This document shows positions 45,692-52,713 of a stretch of 64,000 bases of DNA, piece after piece; positions within the stretch are counted from its first letter, which is position 1; every line of letters starts with the position of its first letter. Both the position numbers and the translations under genes were made by a program. This DNA comes from CAJXVA01 sp963761755. Its GTDB lineage: Bacteria; Myxococcota_A; Polyangia; Nannocystales; Nannocystaceae. Location of the stretch: NCBI GenBank assembly GCA_963761755.1, contig CAVXIC010000039.1:558001-622000 (forward strand), read 5' to 3'. The notes beneath the pieces are model-generated. The model saw only the letters and a program-made list of their open reading frames with translations, was not told where the DNA came from and did not search any database.

Positions 45692-46423
45692 CTATTTGCC
45701 CAAGCTTCGCGCGTAGACGGAGACCGCGTCGATCTCCTCGGGGGTCAGCTTGCCCTTGAAGGCCTTCATCTTGGTCCCGGACTTGCCGTTGGTCACGATG
45801 TCGCTGACCTTCGAGAGCGTCCACTTCCCCTTCCAGCCGGGCTCTTTCCAGGAGGCGATGTCGTGCTTGGCCGCCAGCTTGGTGTCGGCGGCCCCGGTCG
45901 TGCCGTGGCAGTTCTTGCACTTCTTGAGGTACAGCGCCTTGCCATCGATGCCGCTCGAAGCCGCTTCGGGCGGCGGCGCTTCGGGCTTGGGCTTGTCCGC
46001 TTTGGGCTTGGCCGCCTTGGGCTTGGCCGCTTTCGGCTCGTCCGCCTTCGGCTCGTCCGCCGCGGGCTCATCCGCCGCGGGCTCATCCGCCGCGGGCTCG
46101 TCCGCTGCGGGCGCGGGGTCGGGGGCGTCGCCCTTCGCGCCGTCTTCGTCTGCGTCATCCCCGGCCGCGTCCGCCGCCTCGGCGTCGCCCTTCGTGCCGT
46201 CCGCTTCGGGCGTCCCGGCCTCCCCCGGCGCGGCGTCGGCCTCGAGCGCCGCGACCGGCGTCGCCTCGTCGGCCTTCGCCACGGCCTCTTCGTCGGTCTT
46301 CGCGGCCGCCTTCGCGTCGTTCGCATCCGCTGGCTTCGAGCCGCCGCCGTCGCACGCCGGGGTCAGAAGACCAAGGGTCAGGGAGATCGGGAGGAGTCGG
46401 GACAAGGTCTTGCGTGTGTTCAC
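45692..46423 (-). CDS. Membrane-anchored c-type cytochrome lipoprotein
   Basis: The 243-residue product starts at GTG 46423 (VNTRKTLSRLLPISLTLGLL, lipobox TPAC). A ~130-residue Ala/Asp/Pro/Lys linker with AADEP repeats follows, then a single class I cytochrome c domain with KCKNCHG haem site and a Met ligand near KMKAFKGKLTPEEI. The linker changes from acidic (ADEPAADEP) to basic (KPKAAKPKADKPKP) towards the haem domain. It should be an electron carrier tethered in the periplasm. It diverges from the sulfite-oxidase-like gene, 209 bp away. Confidence 0.88.
   Translation of the reverse strand: MNTRKTLSRLLPISLTLGLLTPACDGGGSKPADANDAKAAAKTDEEAVAKADEATPVAALEADAAPGEAGTPEADGTKGDAEAADAAGDDADEDGAKGDAPDPAPAADEPAADEPAADEPAADEPKADEPKAAKPKAAKPKADKPKPEAPPPEAASSGIDGKALYLKKCKNCHGTTGAADTKLAAKHDIASWKEPGWKGKWTLSKVSDIVTNGKSGTKMKAFKGKLTPEEIDAVSVYARSLGK
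46058..46106 (-). repeat. 15-bp coding repeat (AADEP) in the cytochrome linker
   Basis: Roughly three to four copies of a GGGCTCATCCGCCGC-like unit encode successive AADEP blocks. The copies are nearly identical at DNA level, so the linker length can probably vary by slippage. Confidence 0.6.
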
Positions 46424-46586
46424 TTGGAGTTCCCAGCGCGTGTGCGTTCTTACCAGAACACCAACGCTCGAAGCGCGACGAGGTTGCAACGAGGCTTCGA
46501 AGGGGCGCAAACCCGCCGAATCTCGGGAGATTCTCCGCTGCCATTTTTGCGGTACTTCCGGTTTGGCTCCGCCCGCGGGGCCCTGT

Positions 46587-46592
46587 TAGCGT
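46587..46592 (+). promoter_or_regulatory. -10-like element for the sulfite-oxidase-like gene
   Basis: TAGCGT, within CTGTTAGCGTCC, lies 40 nt upstream of ATG 46633. Confidence 0.3.
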
Positions 46593-46632
46593 CCACCGAA
46601 GGACGCGGTCCCGCACCGACGGCACCCTTCCC

Positions 46633-47802
46633 ATGACGACGCGCAGCCACAGCATCGACTCCACCACCGCGACCTCCGAGCCCGCCTCGGTCGCACTCGC
46701 CCAGGCGCCCGAGGAGCTGGAGCTACGCCCGATCGAAGGCATGGCGCGATGGCTTGGTCGGCTCTTGCATCCGATCGCGTTTCGGATGGTCAGCATGGTC
46801 GAGCAACCGCTCGAGAACATGTCCGGGCCGCTGAGCCCCGTGAAGGGTTACTTCCGCCGCGATCGCCATCGCCACCCCAAGGTCGATGCGCAGACCTACC
46901 GGCTGCGGGTCACGGGCGTGGCCAACCCCCGCGAGTTCACCCTCGCCGATCTCGAAGCGCTGCCCTGGGAGCACCGCATCCTGGTCATGGAGTGCGCCGG
47001 AAACGGCAACCACATGATGGGATCGGCGGGCCTGATCGGCCAAGCCAAGTGGTCGGGCCCTTCGCTGAAGACCATCCTCGACGCCTGCGGCGGGCCCGGT
47101 CCGGCCACGCACTTCGCCTGTCATGGCCTCGACCCCGTGCCCCTGATCCGCAAGGGCTACCACTACGGGCTCTCCTTGCAGGAGTACGAGCGTTCGCGGG
47201 CTTTGCTGGCGCTGCGCATGAACGACGAGCCCCTCCCGCGCCCGCGCGGGTTCCCAGTCCGCTTGGTGGTTCCAGGCGTCTACTCGATGTCCCACGTGAA
47301 ATGGCTGGGCCACATCGAGGGCAAGACGGCACCGCACAACGGGATCCACAACCGGTTCGTGTTCGTGAACAAGCGCCGAACCGCCGAGGGCAAGTGGGTC
47401 AAGGAGCAGGCCCGATGGATTGGCCTCAAGTCCATGGTCACCCGCTGCCTGCGCGACGGCGAGGACTGGATCCTCACCGGCTGGGCATGGGGCGCGGGCA
47501 AGCCGATCGCCAGCATCAAGATCACCGTGGATGGCGGCAAGACCTGGGGCGACGCCGAGCTCCAGCCCCCCGGCGAGCACTTCGGCGAACCCGACGGCCT
47601 GAGCCCGGCAGACCTCGAGCACGCCTGGTCCGTGTGGACCTATCGCTGGCGCGGACCCAAACCCGGCCCGTACGTGGTGGCCTCTCGGGCGTTCGCCGAG
47701 GATGGCGAAGCGCAGAGGCTCGAAGAAGATCCCGACGTGAAGGGCCATTTCAATCAGACTCGGGTGAAGTGGCGTGAGGTCGAGGTCCCCGACCGCGTGT
47801 GA
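46633..47802 (+). CDS. Sulfite-oxidase-like molybdopterin oxidoreductase
   Basis: The 389-residue product has an oxidoreductase molybdopterin-binding domain (about 95-260) with the Mo-ligand Cys in ILVMECAGNGN, LIGQAKWSGPSLKTILDACG and GIHNRFVFVNK, and a Mo-co dimerisation Ig-like domain at the end (WAWGAGKPIASIKITVDGG). No Tat signal is seen at ATG 46633: the N-terminus is polar and followed by WLGRLLHPIAFRMVSMVEQP, which may only touch the membrane. Cytoplasmic location is therefore likely. Sulfite as substrate is not certain. It is divergent from the cytochrome c gene, but opposite-compartment location would prevent direct contact. Confidence 0.85.
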   Translation: MTTRSHSIDSTTATSEPASVALAQAPEELELRPIEGMARWLGRLLHPIAFRMVSMVEQPLENMSGPLSPVKGYFRRDRHRHPKVDAQTYRLRVTGVANPREFTLADLEALPWEHRILVMECAGNGNHMMGSAGLIGQAKWSGPSLKTILDACGGPGPATHFACHGLDPVPLIRKGYHYGLSLQEYERSRALLALRMNDEPLPRPRGFPVRLVVPGVYSMSHVKWLGHIEGKTAPHNGIHNRFVFVNKRRTAEGKWVKEQARWIGLKSMVTRCLRDGEDWILTGWAWGAGKPIASIKITVDGGKTWGDAELQPPGEHFGEPDGLSPADLEHAWSVWTYRWRGPKPGPYVVASRAFAEDGEAQRLEEDPDVKGHFNQTRVKWREVEVPDRV

Positions 47803-47919
47803 TGCATCCTGGCGCAAGAACTGCTCCAGACGACCGGGGCGTCGGCTCCCCTGCGATCGGATGTGGAATTCCCCAGAAAATCGTTGGGGTCATGCACACT
47901 TCTCGCGCGGGGAACGTCG

Positions 47920-47949
47920 TTGACAACCGCGAACGGCCAGCCCTAGCGT
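47920..47949 (+). promoter_or_regulatory. Sigma70-like promoter for the minisatellite membrane protein
   Basis: TTGACA (47920-47925), 18-bp spacer, TAGCGT (47944-47949), then 27 nt to ATG 47977. It is the best -35/-10 pair I found in the window. Confidence 0.45.
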
Positions 47950-47976
47950 CGTTCTCAGACTCGGAGCCTCCTTTCG

Positions 47977-48870
47977 ATGTGGGAAATTCTCGTAATCCTT
48001 CTCTCTGACGGACTCGACCCCGGACTCATCGTCGCGATGACCGGTGTCCTGGTCGCCGGTCTCGCCGCCGTCCTCGGGATCTGGATGGAGCGTGACCAGG
48101 CCAAGCCGCCCCGCTACGCCTACGCCCTGTCTGCCCTCATTCTGCTGGCGACCGTGGTCAGCGTGATGCAGTCGTATCTCGACTCCAAAGCCGGCGAGAA
48201 GATGGAGGAGGACATGGCCCGCATGCTCCAGCGCATGGACGAGATCGCGGCCAACTCCGATGACCCAGCCCTGCAAGAGCTCATCGGAGCCGAGCTTGCG
48301 GCACAGAGCCGAAGCAACCCCGACGTCGTCAAGAAGCTCGCCCAGCGCGTGTCCGACGAAGGCGGAGACCCCACCGAGATGCTCGGCCGGCACATGGATG
48401 CCAGCGAGGTAGAGAACGTCAGCCGCAAGGGGCTGATGAAGGTCAAGAAGCCCAAGAAGGCCGCCGCCGGCAAGGGCAAAGGCAAGAAGGGCGGCAAGGG
48501 CAAAGGCAAGAAGGGCGGCAAGGGCAAAGGCAAGAAGGGCGGCAAGGGCAAAGGCAAGAAGGGCGGCAAGGGCAAAGGCAAGAAGGGCGGCAAGGGCAAG
48601 GGCAAGAAGGGCGGCAAAGGCAAAGGCAAGAAGGGCGGCAAGGGCAACAAGGGCCCTGTCGCAGCCGATGCTGATGATGTCGCCGCCGACGGAGCCGACG
48701 CCGACGGAGCCGTTGCACAGGGCGGACCGGGCCCGAAGGGCGGCAAGGGCAAGGGCAAGAAGGGCGGCAAGGGCAAGGGCAAGAAGGGCGGCAAGGGCAA
48801 GGGCCAGGGCAAGAAGGGCGGCAAGGGCAAGGGCCCTGCCGGAAAAGCCAGAGTCCCGGCCGCGCAATAG
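47977..48870 (+). CDS. Membrane protein with long Lys/Gly minisatellite tail
   Basis: The 297-residue product has two membrane helices (PGLIVAMTGVLVAGLAAVLGIW and ALSALILLATVVSVMQSYL), a helical segment to about residue 150 (KMEEDMARMLQRMDEIAAN), then a tail of ~145 residues. The tail holds two blocks of GKGKGKKG units separated by an acidic spacer (ADADDVAADGADADGAVAQGG). It is very basic and should bind polyanions such as DNA, RNA or anionic polysaccharide. The predicted promoter upstream suggests independent transcription. Function unknown; the tail resembles a nucleic-acid-compacting segment placed on a membrane protein. Confidence 0.75.
   Translation: MWEILVILLSDGLDPGLIVAMTGVLVAGLAAVLGIWMERDQAKPPRYAYALSALILLATVVSVMQSYLDSKAGEKMEEDMARMLQRMDEIAANSDDPALQELIGAELAAQSRSNPDVVKKLAQRVSDEGGDPTEMLGRHMDASEVENVSRKGLMKVKKPKKAAAGKGKGKKGGKGKGKKGGKGKGKKGGKGKGKKGGKGKGKKGGKGKGKKGGKGKGKKGGKGNKGPVAADADDVAADGADADGAVAQGGPGPKGGKGKGKKGGKGKGKKGGKGKGQGKKGGKGKGPAGKARVPAAQ
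48469..48636 (+). repeat. 24-bp minisatellite, seven copies (GKGKGKKG)
   Basis: Seven units of GGCAAGGGCAAAGGCAAGAA+GGGC run from 48469 in steps of 24 bp, with only two synonymous changes (units 6 and 7). A partial unit follows at 48637. All units are in frame with the membrane protein. Copy number is likely to vary among strains. Confidence 0.95.
48739..48836 (+). repeat. Second block of the 24-bp minisatellite (imperfect)
   Basis: Three to four GGCAAGGGCAAGGGCAAGAA+GGGC units, one carrying an extra GGCCAG (Gly-Gln) insertion, follow the acidic spacer. Codon use differs from block 1 (AAG instead of AAA), so the blocks have been separate for some time. Confidence 0.8.
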
Positions 48871-48954
48871 GTCCGCCTCCAGGCGACGCGAAGGGATCCC
48901 GGCCACGGCCGCGGGTCCCTTCTTCGCGTCCGCCGATGAACGCCGCGCGTGCAG

Positions 48955-50022
48955 CTACCGCAGCGGATAGATGAGGTTCTTGCATCCGGCAGCGGCACAC
49001 GCTGCCTTCACGTGCTCGACCACGGGCCTCGACGCCACGAACTTGCGGTCCTTGTAGACGCGAAACGGGTAGCGCTCGCGCAGCGTGACGTAGCGCGCCC
49101 GCTCGATGTCGCGGATGCCCTCGGACAGCAGCGGCTCGAAGGGATCGTTGCTCCTCTCCTCGCGAACATCGAGCGCGGCGACGTCCGACGCGAACGATGC
49201 CAGCAGCAGCGTCTCGCCGGGACTCTGGGCGCACGCCCGCTCCCAGGCCTCCGCCGCGACGTCCGCTCTCGCCTCCAGCACCGAGGCGACCGCGCCCTGG
49301 GACGGGATCGCGAAGCGCACCGGACCGACCATGCCTCGCTGTACGCGCTCGACGCTGACGCCCTCGAGTTCGTGCAGGCGGATGAAGAGGGTCTCCGCGT
49401 CGTAGGAGGCAAACCGGTACACCATGCCCCGGAGCGCCTCGGTGCCCGACGCGACTTCACCGTCGGTGTCGAGATCGACGAGGCGATGCGACCAAACGCT
49501 GGCGGTCTGCGTCAGCTCGATCACCACCCGCAGATACGACCCGGACCCGTCGAGCTTGGTGAGTTCGACCCGAAAGCTCGCCCGAGATTCGGCCGGCTCG
49601 TGTCGGCGCAGCAACACCCGATGCTCGTCGACCGGCGCGAGGGCCAGCGTCTGGAGTTCTTCGTAGTAGCGACGCTTGTCCGCAAGTCGACCAAAGACCT
49701 CCGCTTGGTCACGCCTGGCATCCAGCGTCGCCTGGTCGTCGTAGCTCGCCAGCGCCTCCCCGCCCACACTCCTATCGGCAAGAGGCCGGGTGAAGCTCGC
49801 CATGTTGGGCAGGCCGGAGCGCGAGTCGAGGAAGATGCCATCGTAGAGCCCGCGGTGGGCCGAGGCTTGCAGCGCCCGCAGGGTGCCGTCGAGCTGCCGC
49901 CGCTCGGGGAACGAGTTGTTCAGCCGCGCCGTCTTGACCGCCCGGGCCAACAGGTCGAGATACGTCGAGGCGGCAGGCTCGAGCAGATGCTGGGTGTGGA
50001 GTGCGACCAGCCGGGCAGGCAC
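48955..50022 (-). CDS. Hypothetical protein coupled to a coiled-coil gene
   Basis: The 355-residue soluble protein has no signal or membrane helix. An alpha-helical N-terminus (ALHTQHLLEPAASTYLDLLARAVKTARLNNSFPERRQ) is followed by an alpha/beta middle (SYLRVVIELTQTASVWSHRLVDL) and a helical C-terminus ending KAACAAAGCKNLIYPLR. No known family motif. The start is GTG 50022, overlapping the TAG stop of the preceding coiled-coil gene by one base (TAGTG). The pair is expected to act together; see the entry at 50022. Confidence 0.75.
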   Translation of the reverse strand: MPARLVALHTQHLLEPAASTYLDLLARAVKTARLNNSFPERRQLDGTLRALQASAHRGLYDGIFLDSRSGLPNMASFTRPLADRSVGGEALASYDDQATLDARRDQAEVFGRLADKRRYYEELQTLALAPVDEHRVLLRRHEPAESRASFRVELTKLDGSGSYLRVVIELTQTASVWSHRLVDLDTDGEVASGTEALRGMVYRFASYDAETLFIRLHELEGVSVERVQRGMVGPVRFAIPSQGAVASVLEARADVAAEAWERACAQSPGETLLLASFASDVAALDVREERSNDPFEPLLSEGIRDIERARYVTLRERYPFRVYKDRKFVASRPVVEHVKAACAAAGCKNLIYPLR

Positions 50023-51098
50023 TACGCACCCTCGTCGGCCGCGCCGCCACCCCGCTTGGCGCGGTTCTTCAGAGCCTTCTCCACCGCACGCTCGATGCGC
50101 CCATCCTCGATGTTCTTCGAGAACGCGAGGTTCTCGTCCAGCACCTTGGTGGTGGTCGCATCGAACGTGTCGAGTTCCTCGAGCAGGTTGTCGAGGTTCT
50201 TCCGAAAGAAGACCTGCGTCTCGCTCACGAACTGGGTGGTGGCGTTCATCGACTCGGTCATCACGTCCAGGCTCTTCTTGAGCTCGAGCATCACGACCGA
50301 GGCGTCGGCTGCCCGTCCAATCGCCTGGATCTGGGCCGAGGCCATGTCGAGCTTGATAGACGCAGCCGTGGTGTATTGGCCGATGTCTTGGCCCAGATTG
50401 CGGATGGTCTCGACCAGCTTGCGCGTGTTGTTCTTGAGGCTGGCGTAGCGGTCCTCTGCAGCCGAGAACAGCTGCAGGCTCGCGGAGTGATTGGCCAGCT
50501 GCGCGCGTGCCTTGTCCTGCTTGGCTTCGAGATCCCGGGCGTCGACGCTGCCGGCTTCGACGGTCTGCATCTCGGCATCGATCTGGTCGATGAGCGACTT
50601 GAGTTCGAGAACCCGATCGGCAGCGATCGCCTCGTTGTTCGCCGATTCGATGATCTTCTCGTTGATCCGATCGATCTCTGCGTAGAGGTCCTGCTCACTG
50701 CGCTTGAGCGTGTCCACGTACTCGGCGGCCTCTTTCACTCGGCGCGCGCTGATCTGATACTGCTGCTTGAGCAGCTCCTCGATCGAGCGCTGAGAGATCG
50801 CGATGTTCCGCAGTCCGGGCAGGTAGCTCACCAGCTCCTTCAAGCCGGCCCAGACCCCCCCCTTGGTCGCGGTCCCGTCGATGTAGTCGCTGAACTTGCG
50901 AAGCTTGCCGACCTCGTCGGCGAGCGACTTCTGAATCTCGACGTTGCGTTCGCGCAGGCCCTTGAGCTCTTCGACCTTGACGTCCTGGGCCGAGCGCTCC
51001 TCGTGGAGGTCCTCTTCGAGCGACTTGACCGAGATCCCTTCGCCGCTGTAGGCGACGTCCTTCTGCAAAATATCGAGGTTGAGCTTCTCGCCAGCCAT
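50022..51098 (-). CDS. Coiled-coil hypothetical protein
   Basis: The 358-residue product is almost entirely helical with heptad-like patterns (EERSAQDVKVEELKGLRERNVEIQKSL; VVMLELKKSLDVMTESMN), no signal and no membrane helix. It resembles cytoplasmic coiled-coil proteins such as TelA-like ring or filament proteins only in general layout; I cannot assign a family. ATG 51098 (MAGEKLNLDILQKD) is preferred over 51116. Its stop overlaps the GTG of the next gene, so the pair is translationally coupled and may form one complex. Confidence 0.75.
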   Translation of the reverse strand: MAGEKLNLDILQKDVAYSGEGISVKSLEEDLHEERSAQDVKVEELKGLRERNVEIQKSLADEVGKLRKFSDYIDGTATKGGVWAGLKELVSYLPGLRNIAISQRSIEELLKQQYQISARRVKEAAEYVDTLKRSEQDLYAEIDRINEKIIESANNEAIAADRVLELKSLIDQIDAEMQTVEAGSVDARDLEAKQDKARAQLANHSASLQLFSAAEDRYASLKNNTRKLVETIRNLGQDIGQYTTAASIKLDMASAQIQAIGRAADASVVMLELKKSLDVMTESMNATTQFVSETQVFFRKNLDNLLEELDTFDATTTKVLDENLAFSKNIEDGRIERAVEKALKNRAKRGGGAADEGA

Positions 51099-51210
51099 GG
51101 CCGAGACAAGGTACACGCCGGCAGGCGTCCGTGCGCGTGGTCCGCACGGGAGACCGGAGCCGTGCCTCGATTTTCCGAGTGATCTCGGGCTTTTGGGGGA
51201 TGGCGGACTG

Positions 51211-52713
51211 CTACTTCGTCGCCTGCTCCATCAGCAGCGCGTAGAACTGCACCGCCGCCTGCAGGTCCCCGATGGCGATGCGTTCATCCGTCCCGTGCAT
51301 GCGGGCGCGGTCCTGCGGGGTGAGCCGGACCGGAAGGAACCGGAAGGCGCCCTGCTCGGTCAGCGGCTGATAGTACCGGGCGTCGGTCCCGCCGATGACG
51401 AGGTACGGCGCGACGACGGCGTCGGGATAGACCGACCGCATCACCTGCTCGATGAGCGCGAACGCCTCGCCGTCGACGTCCGACTGCGGGGTCGCCTCCC
51501 GGCAGGCCCCAGCACACCGGACGACGATCTCGGGATCGTCCACGACGTCCTCGACGTGCTCGATGACGTCGTCCACGGTGTCCCCAGGCAGCAGCCGAAA
51601 GTTGACGATGGCACGGGCTCGAGAGGCGACGACGTTGTCTGCAACGCCTGCATCGAACCGCGTCACGGCCGTCGTCGTTCGAACGCTGGCGCTGCTCGCC
51701 TGCTGAGTCCCCAGCCCCCATGCGATCATCGGATCGAACAACCAGCGGTTCGCCAAAACGACGCGCGTCACCAGCGGCGTATGCGGCGTGATCGCATCGA
51801 TCATCAGCGCGGTCGCCCCTCGAACGTCGGTGTCGAACGGCTCCGACTCGAGCGTGGCCACGGCATCGCCCAGCCGGCCGATCGTGCTGCGAGAGGGCGG
51901 CATGTTGGAGTGCCCCCCCTCCCCCTCCAGGCTCAGCTCGAGCGTCGCGTAGCCCTTCTCGGCGACGCCCACGAGCGCGATGGGCGTGGTGATGCCCGGC
52001 AACATGTCGGAGATCACCGCGCCACCCTCGTCGAAGGCGAACCACGGACGGACACCGCGGCGCTCGAGCTCGGCCGCGAGCGTCGCAGCACCCGCGGCAC
52101 CCCCGGTCTCCTCATCGTGGCCCAGAGCCAGGAACACGGTGCGGCGCGGCTGATAGCCGCGGGCGATCAGCAGCTCGACAGCCTCCAGGAGTCCGATGAC
52201 ACCGAGCTTGTCGTCGATGGTCCCTCGACCCCAGACGAAACCGTCTTCGATGGCCCCAGAGAACGGGGGGAAGGTCCACGCTTCGTCGGTGCCCGGCTCG
52301 ACGGGGACGACGTCGGTATGGGCCGCGAAGAGGACCGGCGCAGCATTGGGCTCGGTACCCGTCCACGTGTACAGGAGGCTGTCCTCGATGATCTCCAGCT
52401 GCATCCCCGCGTGCGCCTTCGGGTAGAGCGTGGCCAAGGTCCGCCGCAGTCGCTCGAACGCGGCCCGATCCGCCCCCGGCTGCGGCTCCCCCGTCGTGCC
52501 GAACACGGTGATCGTCCGGTGTTGGACGACCGCGCTCATGTGCTGTGCGACCGCTGCTGCGTCCACCTCCGGCAGCGGCAGCGCATCACCGGTCCGGGGC
52601 GGGGCCGACACCATGGCCGCACGGACCACCAGCACGGCGAGCAGCAGGGCGACCGCTCCGCCGAGCCCCCACGCGATTCGACGGCGTCGCGACCGTGGAG
52701 TCGCGGCGTTCAA
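51211..52713 (-). CDS. Membrane-anchored M20 peptidase (PM20D1/carboxypeptidase S-like)
   Basis: The 500-residue product has an N-terminal membrane helix (IAWGLGGAVALLLAVLVV) after a basic start, then an M20 metallopeptidase domain. The zinc site is recognisable: VLFAAHTDVVPVEPG (His/Asp), GRGTIDDKLGVIGLLEAVE (bridging Asp), HDEETGG (catalytic and metal Glu) and GEGGHSNMPP. It resembles PM20D1/CPS1 enzymes that split or form N-acyl amino acids. TTG 52713 is used, with GGAAGGA six bases upstream and a TTGA overlap with the metallophosphatase stop; the longer open frame from 52818 is a shadow. Confidence 0.88.
   Translation of the reverse strand: MNAATPRSRRRRIAWGLGGAVALLLAVLVVRAAMVSAPPRTGDALPLPEVDAAAVAQHMSAVVQHRTITVFGTTGEPQPGADRAAFERLRRTLATLYPKAHAGMQLEIIEDSLLYTWTGTEPNAAPVLFAAHTDVVPVEPGTDEAWTFPPFSGAIEDGFVWGRGTIDDKLGVIGLLEAVELLIARGYQPRRTVFLALGHDEETGGAAGAATLAAELERRGVRPWFAFDEGGAVISDMLPGITTPIALVGVAEKGYATLELSLEGEGGHSNMPPSRSTIGRLGDAVATLESEPFDTDVRGATALMIDAITPHTPLVTRVVLANRWLFDPMIAWGLGTQQASSASVRTTTAVTRFDAGVADNVVASRARAIVNFRLLPGDTVDDVIEHVEDVVDDPEIVVRCAGACREATPQSDVDGEAFALIEQVMRSVYPDAVVAPYLVIGGTDARYYQPLTEQGAFRFLPVRLTPQDRARMHGTDERIAIGDLQAAVQFYALLMEQATK

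Noticed and set aside
46414..46632. Upstream extension of the sulfite-oxidase-like protein with an RLRRG stretch as a possible Tat signal
   Set aside because: The extension overlaps the divergent cytochrome c start and a -10-like box at 46587. The stretch lacks the S/T-R-R-x-F-L pattern.
48469..48836. CRISPR-like array
   Set aside because: The 24-bp units are contiguous without spacers, in frame with a long gene, and encode Lys/Gly repeats. It is a coding minisatellite.
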